Shown here: positions 53,975 to 62,429 of the stretch, in pieces
How the letters are laid out: each line of letters starts with the position of its first letter
Numbering within the stretch: the first letter of the stretch is position 1
Origin: Campylobacter concisus UNSWCS
GTDB lineage: Bacteria; Campylobacterota; Campylobacteria; Campylobacterales; Campylobacteraceae
Assembly (NCBI RefSeq): GCF_000466685.1
Contig: NZ_ANNG01000030.1
Span: 1-64,000, forward strand
Reading direction: 5' to 3'
Length of the DNA stretch: 64,000 bases
Program-made: the position numbers and the translations under genes
The notes under the pieces: generated by a model
What the model was told of the DNA's origin: nothing
The model's input: the letters and a program-made list of their open reading frames with translations, nothing else
Databases searched by the model: none

Positions 53975-55696
53975 ATGCAAATTTGGGATCTAAAAGCACT
54001 TTTTGCAAACGAAAAAGAGTGCGAGCAAAACGCACTAAATTTACAAAAAGAGTGCAAGAAATTTAAAGATAAATACCTAGAAATTTATGAAAATTTAAAA
54101 ACAGACGAGTTTTTAAAGGCTTTTTCTGAATATGAAAGCTTGATAGCTAAAATTTCAAAGGTAATGACTTACGCTTTTTTAAATTTTGCCAAAGATACAA
54201 GTAAGGGCGCATTTTACGCAAAGATCGATGAGATAGCGACAAAAGCAAATGAAAATTTGATATTTTTTGAGATCAAATTTAATGAATTTAGCCCTAAAAA
54301 ACAAGAAGAGATCATCAAAAGCTCCAAAAAATACGGCTACTATCTAAGCAACCTCGCCAAAGCAAAACCGCACCAGCTAAGCGTTGCCGAAGAGAGAGTG
54401 CTACTTCGCACGGCAAGCACCGGAGCTGAGGGCTTTTCAAGGCTTTTTGATGAGAGTATGAGCAAGATGAGGTTTAAATTTAAAGGCGAGCTTTTAAACG
54501 AAGAAGAGATTTTGGCCAAGCTTCATGAGAGCGACCAAAGCGTGCGAAAACTGGCTGCCAAAAGCCTTTCAAACGAGCTTAGCAAGCACCAACACCTCCT
54601 TGGCTACATATATAATATGATAAAAACTGATCTAAAAACGAGCTGCGAACTGCGAAATTTCAAGCTTCCTGAAGAGCCAAGACACCTTGAAAATCAAATC
54701 ACTAAAAAAAGCGTTGATTCACTAATTGCTGTGACTGAGAAAAATTTTGATTTAGTTTCTAAATTTTACGAGCGAAAAAGAGAGATTTTAGGCCTTAAAA
54801 AGCTTTATGACTACGATAGATACGCGCCTCTTAGCAGCGAAGGTGAATATAAATTTGATGAGTGCAAAAAGATAGTTTTAAAGGCGTTTGGGACATTTTC
54901 ACCTAAATTTGGCGATATAGCTAAAAGCGCCTTTAATGACGGCTGGATCGACGTTTATCCAGCGCCAAACAAGCGAGGTGGCGCGTTTTCTCACTCAGGA
55001 TCAAGCGACACTCACCCTTATGTTTTGCTAAATCACACAAACCAGCGAAGAGACCTTTTCACGCTTGCCCACGAGCTTGGTCACGCTGTGCATCAAAAGC
55101 TCTCTTATAGCGTAAGCTACCTAAACTCAGACACCCCGCTGACCACGGCTGAGACGGCTTCAGTCTTTTGCGAGATGCTAGTTTTTGACCACGTAAAAGA
55201 TGGCCTTAGCAAAAAAGAGAAAATTTCACTGCTCGCTGGCAAGATCGAGGATATATTTGCCACGCTTTACCGCCAGATAAATTTCACCACCTTTGAAAGG
55301 GCCGTGCATGCACACGAGGGCGAGATCAGCCTAGATGAGCTAAATAAAATTTGGCTAAGAGAGAGCAAAAAGATGTTTGGCAAAAGTGTCACACTAAATG
55401 ACTATTACAAAGTTTGGTGGAGCTACATCCCACACTTCATCCATACGCCATTTTACTGCTACGCCTACTCTTACGCGCAGCTTCTTGTGCTTGCACTTTT
55501 TGGGCTTTACAAAAGTGGCAAATGCGAAAATTTTGTTGAAATTTACACCGAGTTTTTGAGCCTTGGCGGGAGTCTTAGCCCAAGGGAGCTTGTGGGTAAA
55601 TTTGGCTTTGATATAGATGATAAAAATTTCTGGCAGATCGGCATAAACGAGGTCAAAAAACTAGTAGATGAGTTTTTAGAAATTTCAAAGGATTAA
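53975..55696 (+). CDS. pepF: M3-family oligoendopeptidase F
   Basis: 573-residue zinc metallopeptidase. The active-site helix is LAHELGHAVHQKLS (HExxH), with the third ligand Glu in TTAETASVFCEML. An N-terminal helical domain precedes the catalytic domain, as is usual for PepF. It is cytoplasmic, no signal peptide, and cleaves short peptides. Good ribosome site (AAAGGATAA). The SspB-like gene follows after one base. Confidence 0.93.
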   Translation: MQIWDLKALFANEKECEQNALNLQKECKKFKDKYLEIYENLKTDEFLKAFSEYESLIAKISKVMTYAFLNFAKDTSKGAFYAKIDEIATKANENLIFFEIKFNEFSPKKQEEIIKSSKKYGYYLSNLAKAKPHQLSVAEERVLLRTASTGAEGFSRLFDESMSKMRFKFKGELLNEEEILAKLHESDQSVRKLAAKSLSNELSKHQHLLGYIYNMIKTDLKTSCELRNFKLPEEPRHLENQITKKSVDSLIAVTEKNFDLVSKFYERKREILGLKKLYDYDRYAPLSSEGEYKFDECKKIVLKAFGTFSPKFGDIAKSAFNDGWIDVYPAPNKRGGAFSHSGSSDTHPYVLLNHTNQRRDLFTLAHELGHAVHQKLSYSVSYLNSDTPLTTAETASVFCEMLVFDHVKDGLSKKEKISLLAGKIEDIFATLYRQINFTTFERAVHAHEGEISLDELNKIWLRESKKMFGKSVTLNDYYKVWWSYIPHFIHTPFYCYAYSYAQLLVLALFGLYKSGKCENFVEIYTEFLSLGGSLSPRELVGKFGFDIDDKNFWQIGINEVKKLVDEFLEISKD

Positions 55697-55697
55697 G

Positions 55698-56147
55698 ATG
55701 TTAGACGAAATTTTAGACGATGAGAAATTTGCGCTTTTGATGAAGATGCACGTCTATGAGTGCATTGATTTTTTGCTTGAAAAGGGGGTAAATTTCTCAG
55801 TTATGGCAAATTTGCCTCTAGTTAGCTTTGAGCCTAGCTTGCCAGATGAGATAAGTGGCAGCTCTAGTATGCCAGTCATTATGTTCTCACTTGGTGGCTA
55901 CACGCTTGAGAGTGCTAGGCTAACGCAAGATGAGCTAAGTTTTGAGGCTGGCTTTGGTAGTGAAAATTTTGCCTCAGTGGTATCATTTCCACTTGGCGCA
56001 GTGGTTCAAATTTTGGTTGAAAATAGCCCGATCCTTGTAAATTTTTCCATTTATAAGCCAAAAGAGAAGCAAGTCGATCACGCTAAAAAATCAGCCTCAG
56101 TCTTTTTGCAAAACCCAAAAAATAAAGATATATTTAAGAAAAAATAG
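55698..56147 (+). CDS. SspB-like protein (possible ClpXP adaptor)
   Basis: 149 residues. I see the SspB layout: an N-terminal helix plus strand (HVYECIDFLLEKGVNFSVMA, compare FYEWLLDNQLTPHLVV of E. coli SspB), a strand pair with MPVIMFSLGGYTLESARLTQDELSFEAGFGSENFASVVSFPLGAVVQILVEN, against ANDEVRFNARFGGIPRQVSVPLAAVLAIYAREN in E. coli, and a flexible lysine-rich tail. The tail ends NKDIFKKK and may serve as the ClpX-docking part. SspB delivers ssrA-tagged proteins to ClpXP; smpB is 4 kb downstream. It lies one base after pepF. The call is by eye on a short domain. Confidence 0.6.
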   Translation: MLDEILDDEKFALLMKMHVYECIDFLLEKGVNFSVMANLPLVSFEPSLPDEISGSSSMPVIMFSLGGYTLESARLTQDELSFEAGFGSENFASVVSFPLGAVVQILVENSPILVNFSIYKPKEKQVDHAKKSASVFLQNPKNKDIFKKK

Positions 56148-56198
56148 TAATTTTAAGCATTTTTGGCTAAAATCAAAAGAAAATTTAAAAAGCGAAAA

Positions 56199-58268
56199 AT
56201 GGAAAATTTACTATCAAATTTAAACGAAGCCCAGCGCGAAGCGGCCACCCACATAGATGGTGCGATGCTTATACTTGCAGGTGCTGGCAGTGGCAAGACA
56301 AAGACTATCACGACTAGGCTTGCCTATCTCATCGGCGAGGTCGGCATAGACGCGGCAAACACGCTAACTCTTACTTTTACAAACAAAGCCGCCAACGAGA
56401 TGCGCAGCAGAGCCATGGCGATGCTAAGCCAAAGCGGCAAAAACTACTCGCCGCTTCTTTGCACATTTCACAAATTTGGGCTTTTGTTTTTAAAGCTCTA
56501 CATAGAAAAGCTTGGCAGAAAAAATAACTTCGTCATAATCGACACAGACGATAAAAAACGCATCATCAAAAGCTTTGAAAGCCCAGTCGCCACGGCGATT
56601 TTGTCAAGTGAAATTTCAAACTACAAAAACTCACTTTTAAGCGTCGAAGAGGTCTATAAAAATGCAAATTTCTCTTCATTTGACAAGAGCAAGGACAATT
56701 TTTACAAACAAGCAGCGCAAATTTATGAAAAATATGAAGACTATTTAAAGGCAAACAACCTTGTTGATTTTGACGATTTGCTAGGGCTTACATATAAAAT
56801 TTTGGACGAAAACGAAGATCTTGCTAGAGAAATTTCAAACCGCTACAAATATATAATGGTTGATGAGTATCAAGACACAAACGACCTTCAGTATAAGCTC
56901 CTAAAAAAGCTCTGTCTATGCCACGAAAACATCTGCGTCGTGGGCGATGATGATCAAAGCATCTACGGCTGGCGTGGCGCAAAGATAGACAATATCTTAA
57001 ATTTCAAAGATCAGTTTAAAGATGTAAAGATCATCAGACTTGAGAAAAACTACCGCTCGAGCGAGGCTATACTAAAGGCTGCAAACGAGCTGATAGATCA
57101 TAACCGCAACCGCCTTGGCAAGAAGCTTGTAGGCACAAAAGGCGAAGGCGAGGCTGTAAATTTGATAGAAAGCTTTGATGAGAGCGTCGAGGCTGGCAAG
57201 ATCGCAAAAAATATAAAAGAGCTTTTAAGCAAAGGCGTACAGGCAAAAGATATCGCAATCTTGTACCGCATAAACGCTCTCTCGCGCTCGCTTGAAGATG
57301 GGCTAAACAAAGAGCAGATCGCCTATAAAATGGTTGGCGGAGTGAAATTCTATGAAAGAGCCGAGATCAAAGATATCATAAGCTACCTAAGACTGATAAA
57401 CAATCCAAACGATGACTTCTCAATAAGACGCATCATAAATCGCCCAAAGCGAGGACTAGGCAAAGTAAGCCTTGATAAGCTTGAAAAAATGGCATTTGAG
57501 GGTAAAATTTCCATTTTCGAGGCGATCTCAAACATCTCTGATAACGATGAAGCCTTTAGTAAAAAGGTAAAATCAGCCCTTCTTGAGTTTGCAAACAACC
57601 TTAAAGAGCTTCAAGAAAGTAGCTCGGTTTTTGACCTCATAGATAAATTTGAAGCTAAATTTGGCGTGAAAAAATACTACGAGAGCTTGCCAGATGGTGC
57701 TGAAAGAGCGGCGAACATCGACGAGTTTTACGCTGTTTTAAAAGATCAGATCAAGCAAAATCCAAGCTTTGATCTAGAAGAGTTTTTAAACGAGATCACG
57801 CTAACAAGCGAGCAAGACGGTATTAGCGACGAGGCTATTAGTATCATGAGCGTGCATGCTAGCAAGGGGCTTGAGTTTGAGCACCTTTTTGTGATCGGCC
57901 TTGAAGAGGGATTTTTTCCGCTCATTGGCGATGGTAGCGACATCGAAGAGGAGCGCAGGCTAGCTTACGTAGCGATAACAAGAGCTAAAAGGACACTTAG
58001 CCTAAGCTTTGCAAATTCACGCTTTTACAAAGGTCAGCGCACAAGGCTAAATAAGAGTAGATTTTTAAGCGAGAGCGGTATCACGCATGGCTCGCTAGTT
58101 ATCGAACAGAGCAATGAATTTAAAAAAGGCGACCTTGTTAAACATAAAATTTTTGGTATCGGCAGGGTGAGCGCGGTTAGCAAGATCAAAAAAGAGTTTA
58201 AACTGACTATAAATTTTGGTGGCAATGTAAGAGAGATCATGTCAAGTTTCGTGGAAAAGGCCGTATGA
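56199..58268 (+). CDS. UvrD/Rep/PcrA-type DNA helicase
   Basis: 689 residues from the ATG at 56199 (MENLLSNLNEAQREAA); a TTG 12 codons earlier gives only a basic tail. Superfamily 1A motifs in order: AGAGSGKTKTITTRLAYL, TFTNKAANEMRSR, DEYQDTNDLQY, GDDDQSIYGWRGA, LEKNYRSSEAIL, SVHASKGLEFEHLF and VAITRAKRTLSLSFA. The C-terminal tail (KGDLVKHKIFGIGRVSAV) has the TUDOR-like fold seen in PcrA/UvrD that binds RNA polymerase. It works in excision and mismatch-type repair or fork rescue. It overlaps truB by four bases. Confidence 0.93.
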   Translation: MENLLSNLNEAQREAATHIDGAMLILAGAGSGKTKTITTRLAYLIGEVGIDAANTLTLTFTNKAANEMRSRAMAMLSQSGKNYSPLLCTFHKFGLLFLKLYIEKLGRKNNFVIIDTDDKKRIIKSFESPVATAILSSEISNYKNSLLSVEEVYKNANFSSFDKSKDNFYKQAAQIYEKYEDYLKANNLVDFDDLLGLTYKILDENEDLAREISNRYKYIMVDEYQDTNDLQYKLLKKLCLCHENICVVGDDDQSIYGWRGAKIDNILNFKDQFKDVKIIRLEKNYRSSEAILKAANELIDHNRNRLGKKLVGTKGEGEAVNLIESFDESVEAGKIAKNIKELLSKGVQAKDIAILYRINALSRSLEDGLNKEQIAYKMVGGVKFYERAEIKDIISYLRLINNPNDDFSIRRIINRPKRGLGKVSLDKLEKMAFEGKISIFEAISNISDNDEAFSKKVKSALLEFANNLKELQESSSVFDLIDKFEAKFGVKKYYESLPDGAERAANIDEFYAVLKDQIKQNPSFDLEEFLNEITLTSEQDGISDEAISIMSVHASKGLEFEHLFVIGLEEGFFPLIGDGSDIEEERRLAYVAITRAKRTLSLSFANSRFYKGQRTRLNKSRFLSESGITHGSLVIEQSNEFKKGDLVKHKIFGIGRVSAVSKIKKEFKLTINFGGNVREIMSSFVEKAV

Positions 58269-59086
58269 ACGCCATTTTCGTGGCAAACAAGCCTGCTGGC
58301 ATGAGCTCAAACCACTTTTTAGGACGACTAAAGAGAAAATATGGCGTTAAAAAGGCTGGATTTTCAGGCACGCTTGATCCATTTGCGAGTGGCTGTCTGA
58401 TAGTCGCTTTTGGCTCGTATACGAAATTTTTTAGATTTTTAGACAAAAGCCCAAAGGTCTATGAGGCGACTATTTGGCTTGGGGCGAGCAGTCCTAGCAT
58501 GGATAATGAAAATATCACTGAAATTTCAAATGTAAAAGAGCTAAATTTAGAAAAGCTTGAAGCCATAAGAGGCGAGCTAACTGGTAAGATAAGCTATATC
58601 CCGCCAAAATTTAGTGCCAAACATGTAAATGGCACAAGAGCTTACAAACTAGCAAGAAGCGGCGAAGAATTTGAGCTAAAGCCAGAGACAATGGAAATTT
58701 ATGAGAGTGAAATTTTGAATTATTCACACCCTTTTTTGACACTTCGTTTAAGTGTAAGTGAGGGGAGTTACATCCGCTCTTATGCAGAAATTTTTGGGGA
58801 AAAAGTTGGTTATAATGTAACTTTAAGCTCATTAAAGAGGGTAAGTGAGGGTAAATTTCGCTATGAAAATGAAAAATTTTTAAATATTTGCAATTTTTTA
58901 AATATTGAGCAAAACACGTATTTTGGGGATATTAATAACATACTAGACGGCAAGAAATTAAAAATTAACGATTTTGAAACACAAACACAAGGAATTTATT
59001 TGCTAAATTATGATAAATTTATGAGCGTAATCCAAATCATGGATGATACTATAAATTACACTTTAAACAAGGTAGAAAAATGTTAA
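58265..59086 (+). CDS. truB: tRNA pseudouridine-55 synthase
   Basis: 273 residues. The catalytic aspartate is in GFSGTLDPFASGCL, preceded by FVANKPAGMSSNHFLGRLKRKYGVKKAG; YEATIWLG and SYIRSYAEI are further TruB motifs. It modifies U55 in the T-loop of tRNAs. It overlaps the helicase gene by 4 bases and csrA by 7. Confidence 0.95.
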   Translation: MNAIFVANKPAGMSSNHFLGRLKRKYGVKKAGFSGTLDPFASGCLIVAFGSYTKFFRFLDKSPKVYEATIWLGASSPSMDNENITEISNVKELNLEKLEAIRGELTGKISYIPPKFSAKHVNGTRAYKLARSGEEFELKPETMEIYESEILNYSHPFLTLRLSVSEGSYIRSYAEIFGEKVGYNVTLSSLKRVSEGKFRYENEKFLNICNFLNIEQNTYFGDINNILDGKKLKINDFETQTQGIYLLNYDKFMSVIQIMDDTINYTLNKVEKC

Positions 59087-59310
59087 TCTTAGCAAGAAAA
59101 GAAAACGAAGAAATTTTACTAGGCAACGACATAAAAGTCGTCGTAGTAAGTATCTCAAAAAGCACCGTTAAGCTTGGTATCGAGGCCCCGCGCAACACAA
59201 TGATACTAAGAAGCGAGCTGGCAAACGATATTAAAAACGAAAATATCCACGCCACCAAAAAAGCAAGCGAAGCCGATATCCACGAGCTTGCGAAAAAAAT
59301 CGAGAAATGA
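59080..59310 (+). CDS. csrA: Carbon storage regulator CsrA
   Basis: 76 residues: MLILARKENEEILLGNDIKVVVVSISKSTVKLGIEAPRN, the CsrA RNA-binding strands, then a C-terminal extension longer than in E. coli ([30 protein letters not shown]). CsrA binds GGA motifs in mRNA leaders; in Campylobacter it controls flaA mRNA and is held by FliW. The neighbouring flagellar genes fit. It overlaps truB and ispE. Confidence 0.95.
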   Translation: MLILARKENEEILLGNDIKVVVVSISKSTVKLGIEAPRNTMILRSELANDIKNENIHATKKASEADIHELAKKIEK

Positions 59311-60050
59311 AAAGCTTTGCAAAGATCAACATATTTTTGAAGGTAGTTGGCACCAGAGGCAACTACCACGAAATTTTGTCACGTTTTGTTCTTTGCGAGC
59401 AACTTTTTGATGAAATTTATTTTGAAAAGTCAAATTCTTTTGCTATCGAATGCGACAACAAAGAGATAAAAGAGAACATCATCCAAAAAGCGATAGACGA
59501 GCTAAAAAAAGCTGGCTTTTCAAACGAGCTAGATGAGTTTTTTAGCTCTCATAAAATCATCATCAACAAACAAATCCCAATAGGTGCTGGTCTAGGAGGA
59601 GGCAGTTCAAACGCCGCCACCTTTTTACTTATGGTAAATGACGAGCTAAATTTAAATATAAAACGCGAAAATTTGATGCAAATAGCCTCTAAAATCGGCG
59701 CTGATGTGACCTTTTTTGTAAGTGGCTACAAGGCAGCAAATGTAAGCGGCATAGGCGAGATCATAGAAGAATTTGACGATGAAGTGCCAAATTTAAATAC
59801 TTTCACGCCAAATGTTTTTTGCTCCACACCGATGGTTTATCAAGAATTTAGAAGCAATTTCTTACAATACATAGACGTTAATGCTGCAAAAAAGATGCAA
59901 AATTTAAAGAGCAAAGAACTACTTGAAATTTATAAAAACGAGGAGCTAAACGATCTTTTTGCCCCATGCTTTAAGCTCTATCCACAGATGAACGAGTTTA
60001 GGGATAAATTTCTAAGCGGCAGCGGAAGTAGCGTATTTAGCGTAAAATAA
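59307..60050 (+). CDS. ispE: 4-diphosphocytidyl-2-C-methyl-D-erythritol kinase
   Basis: 247 residues of the GHMP kinase superfamily. [24 protein letters not shown] at the N-terminus, the ATP-loop [18 protein letters not shown], and [11 protein letters not shown] are typical of IspE, the kinase of the non-mevalonate isoprenoid path. The C-terminal end has [10 protein letters not shown]. It overlaps csrA by four bases. Confidence 0.95.
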   Translation: MKSFAKINIFLKVVGTRGNYHEILSRFVLCEQLFDEIYFEKSNSFAIECDNKEIKENIIQKAIDELKKAGFSNELDEFFSSHKIIINKQIPIGAGLGGGSSNAATFLLMVNDELNLNIKRENLMQIASKIGADVTFFVSGYKAANVSGIGEIIEEFDDEVPNLNTFTPNVFCSTPMVYQEFRSNFLQYIDVNAAKKMQNLKSKELLEIYKNEELNDLFAPCFKLYPQMNEFRDKFLSGSGSSVFSVK

Positions 60051-60061
60051 AAGGTAAAATT

Positions 60062-60517
60062 TTGATAAAAGATCTAGCAAAAAACAAAAAAGCTTTGCAC
60101 GACTTTAGCATACTTGAGACCTTTGAGGCTGGCATCGTTTTAAAAGGCAGCGAGGTCAAGGCTCTAAGGATTGGCAGAGCAAATTTAAAAGATAGCTTTG
60201 TGCGCGTCATAAAGGGCGAGCTTTTCTTACTAAATGCCCATATCAGCTATCTTGAAACCACACACAGCGCATTTCGTCCAAATGAGCGAGCAGCCAGAAA
60301 ACTTTTGATGCACAGAAAGCAGATCGATAAAATTTTCGGTCAAGTCTCACAAGATGGGCTTACTTTGGTTGTTTTAGCACTTTATCTAAGCGATAAAAAC
60401 ATCGTAAAAGCAAGACTGGCCCTTGCAAAAGGTAAAAATTTACACGACAAGCGCGAAACTTTAAAGAGACGCGAGGCAGACAAAGAGGCAAGAGCTGCCA
60501 TAAAAAGATATGTTTAA
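60062..60517 (+). CDS. smpB: SsrA-binding protein SmpB
   Basis: 151 residues from a TTG start behind [53 protein letters not shown]. The N-K-K-A-x-H-D-F and GSEVKALR motifs and the basic tail [21 protein letters not shown], which inserts into the decoding centre, are intact. SmpB carries tmRNA to stalled ribosomes. tmRNA itself is not in this window. It is followed by the TlpA-like gene after 8 bases. Confidence 0.95.
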   Translation: MIKDLAKNKKALHDFSILETFEAGIVLKGSEVKALRIGRANLKDSFVRVIKGELFLLNAHISYLETTHSAFRPNERAARKLLMHRKQIDKIFGQVSQDGLTLVVLALYLSDKNIVKARLALAKGKNLHDKRETLKRREADKEARAAIKRYV

Positions 60518-60525
60518 GGGATAAG

Positions 60526-61122
60526 ATGAAAAATTTACTTGTTTTAATAATCGCTTTATTTGCTTTTTTTGGTTGTGGCGAAGATGAGAGCAGCAGTGCA
60601 AATTTTAAAGAATTTAGCCCAAATGAAGAGGTCAAACTTGTAGATGTAAGCGGCAAGGAGCTTACTTTAGTTAGAAAAGATCACGGCTTTGCTATCAAAA
60701 ATGATGAAAATAAGGTTTTAATGATCGACATTTTTGGCACATTTTGCCCACCTTGCCAAAAAGAGGCAGCCGAGCTTACAAAATATCAGCTTGAAAACAA
60801 AGATAAATTTACGCTAATTGGACTAACTCACTTTGAAAATGTCACAAATGAGTATGTTTTGCATGAATTTATGCAAAAATTTAACGCCTACTACTTCATA
60901 ACAAACGATCAAAAGATAAATGACAGGCTTGCCGAGCAGATCGTAAGAGATATAGAATACAAACACGAGATCGCACTACCTTTTAAAGTGGTGATAAAAA
61001 ACGGCGAATATCAAATTTTAACAGACGTAGATAGCGGACAATACGGAGTTAAATACTATCTTGGCGGCATAAAAGTCACAAAAATGAAAGAAGATTTGGC
61101 AAAAATCTATGAAACAAAATAA
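60526..61122 (+). CDS. Thioredoxin-like lipoprotein (TlpA/ResA type)
   Basis: 198 residues: signal peptide MKNLLVLIIALFAFFGC with lipobox FGC, then a thioredoxin fold with the active site FGTFCPPCQKEAAELTKYQ (CPPC). It lies in the periplasm anchored by lipid, where it would reduce disulfides, for instance for cytochrome c maturation. The cis-proline region is at IALPFKVVIKNG. The upstream smpB is 8 bases away; flgB follows with its own promoter. Confidence 0.88.
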   Translation: MKNLLVLIIALFAFFGCGEDESSSANFKEFSPNEEVKLVDVSGKELTLVRKDHGFAIKNDENKVLMIDIFGTFCPPCQKEAAELTKYQLENKDKFTLIGLTHFENVTNEYVLHEFMQKFNAYYFITNDQKINDRLAEQIVRDIEYKHEIALPFKVVIKNGEYQILTDVDSGQYGVKYYLGGIKVTKMKEDLAKIYETK

Positions 61123-61135
61123 ATTTGCCTTACAT

Positions 61136-61153
61136 TTGGAACATCATTTGCTT
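61136..61153 (+). promoter_or_regulatory. Sigma-54 promoter of flgBC-fliE
   Basis: TTGGAACATCATTTGCTT has the essential GG (61138-61139) and GC (61150-61151) with exactly ten bases between them, matching the Campylobacter GGAA-N6-TTGCTT consensus. It ends 31 bases before the flgB ATG. Sigma-54 drives middle flagellar genes under FlgSR control. Confidence 0.85.
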
Positions 61154-61184
61154 ATAAATGTGTGAAATTTTAGAAGGACTTTAA

Positions 61185-61619
61185 ATGTTTGTTTTAGATA
61201 GATCAAAATCTAGCCCATTAGTCGAATCAGCCCTTGCAGGCAGAGAGCTACGCCAAAAGCTCATCTCTGGCAACCTTGCAAATGTTGATACGCCATTTTA
61301 CAAGGCTAGAGATGTAAGATTTGAAGATGTTTTAAGAGAAAAAGCAAATGAAATTTACAACGTTTCAGAGAGCAAAAAACTAAATTTAGCTAAAACAAAC
61401 GAAGCGCACATGGCTGCGGTTGATTTTCCAAAAAGTGACACAGCTCAAATTTTCTTGCGCGATGGTCATATGGCTAGAAACGATGCAAACACAGTCGATC
61501 TTGATGTTGAGACAACAGAAATGGGCAAAAATACAGTTATGATAAACGCCCTTGATAGCGCCTACAAGGCTCAGGGCAATATCTTTAAAAGCGTAATAGA
61601 TGCAAGCGCTAAGAACTAG
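61185..61619 (+). CDS. flgB: Flagellar basal-body rod protein FlgB
   Basis: 144-residue proximal rod protein. The N-terminal helix LRQKLISGNLANVDTPFYKARDVRFED holds the N-x-ANxxTPxYK signature of flagellar rod and hook proteins, and the C-terminal helix is ENTVMINALDSAYKAQGNIF-like. It is the first gene behind the sigma-54 promoter, followed by flgC after 5 bases. A good AGAAGGA site precedes the ATG. Confidence 0.95.
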   Translation: MFVLDRSKSSPLVESALAGRELRQKLISGNLANVDTPFYKARDVRFEDVLREKANEIYNVSESKKLNLAKTNEAHMAAVDFPKSDTAQIFLRDGHMARNDANTVDLDVETTEMGKNTVMINALDSAYKAQGNIFKSVIDASAKN

Positions 61620-61624
61620 GAGAG

Positions 61625-62128
61625 ATGATGTCATACTTAAATGATTTTGATATTAGCGGATATGGACTAAGCGCGCAACGCTTCAGAATGAACGTCATCA
61701 GCTCAAATATAGCAAATGCTCAAACCACAAGAACGGCTGAGGGCGGCCCTTACAGAAGGCAAGAGGTCATTTTTAAAGAGATGAACTTTGATAAAATTTT
61801 AAACGATCAACTTAAAAACTCACAAAGTCTGCTTGATTATGAAAATCCACTAGACGATCCAAGCTCACCCAAAAACGCTCACCCTGCCCTAACTAGCGTG
61901 ATCGTAGATAAAGTGGTGCGCGATGACAAGGATTTTCAACTAAAATACGACCCTAGCCACCCGGACGCAAATGCAAATGGCTACGTCGCATTTCCAAATA
62001 TAAACCCAGTCATCGAGATGGCTGACTTGCTTGAGGCGACAAGGGCCTATCAAGCAAATGTAGCGTCATTTCAAAACGCAAAAACAATAGCACAAAGTGC
62101 GATATCACTTATTTCAGGACAAGCATAA
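61625..62128 (+). CDS. flgC: Flagellar basal-body rod protein FlgC
   Basis: 167 residues. RFRMNVISSNIANAQTTRTAEGGPYRRQEVIFKE and the C-terminal PVIEMADLLEATRAYQANVASFQNAK are family signatures. An ATG-ATG start follows AGGAGAG, so the true start is one of the two. The stop overlaps the fliE start by one base (TAATG). Confidence 0.95.
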   Translation: MMSYLNDFDISGYGLSAQRFRMNVISSNIANAQTTRTAEGGPYRRQEVIFKEMNFDKILNDQLKNSQSLLDYENPLDDPSSPKNAHPALTSVIVDKVVRDDKDFQLKYDPSHPDANANGYVAFPNINPVIEMADLLEATRAYQANVASFQNAKTIAQSAISLISGQA

Positions 62129-62421
62129 TGATAAATAGTATAAATTTAGATAAGTTAAATAAAAACGAAAATTCAAACAAAATAGCAAAAGCAGGCGAAG
62201 AAGGCGGCTTTGAAAACGCACTAAACGACTCTTTAAAAGAGCTAAACAAGGTTCAAATCAATGCTGATAAAGCCATCGCAGACCTTGCAACTGGCGAGGT
62301 AAAAGACCTTCATCAAGCAGCTATCGCGATAGGCAAAGCAGAGACTAGTATGAAGCTTATGCTAGAAATTCGCAACAAAGCGCTAAGCGCATACAAAGAA
62401 ATTTCAAGAACGCAAATTTAA
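62128..62421 (+). CDS. fliE: Flagellar hook-basal body protein FliE
   Basis: 97 residues. FENALNDSLKELNKVQINADKAIADLATGEVKDLHQAAIAIGKAETSMKLMLEIRNKALSAYKEI is the FliE pattern; the protein links the MS ring to the rod. Translation is coupled to flgC. ftsI begins 8 bases after the stop. Confidence 0.95.
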   Translation: MINSINLDKLNKNENSNKIAKAGEEGGFENALNDSLKELNKVQINADKAIADLATGEVKDLHQAAIAIGKAETSMKLMLEIRNKALSAYKEISRTQI

Positions 62422-62429
62422 GCCATTGA

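Noticed and set aside
55783..55787. G-tract that might be phase-variable
   Set aside because: Only five G in a row; I saw no homopolymeric G or C tract of the length that causes phase variation in Campylobacter.
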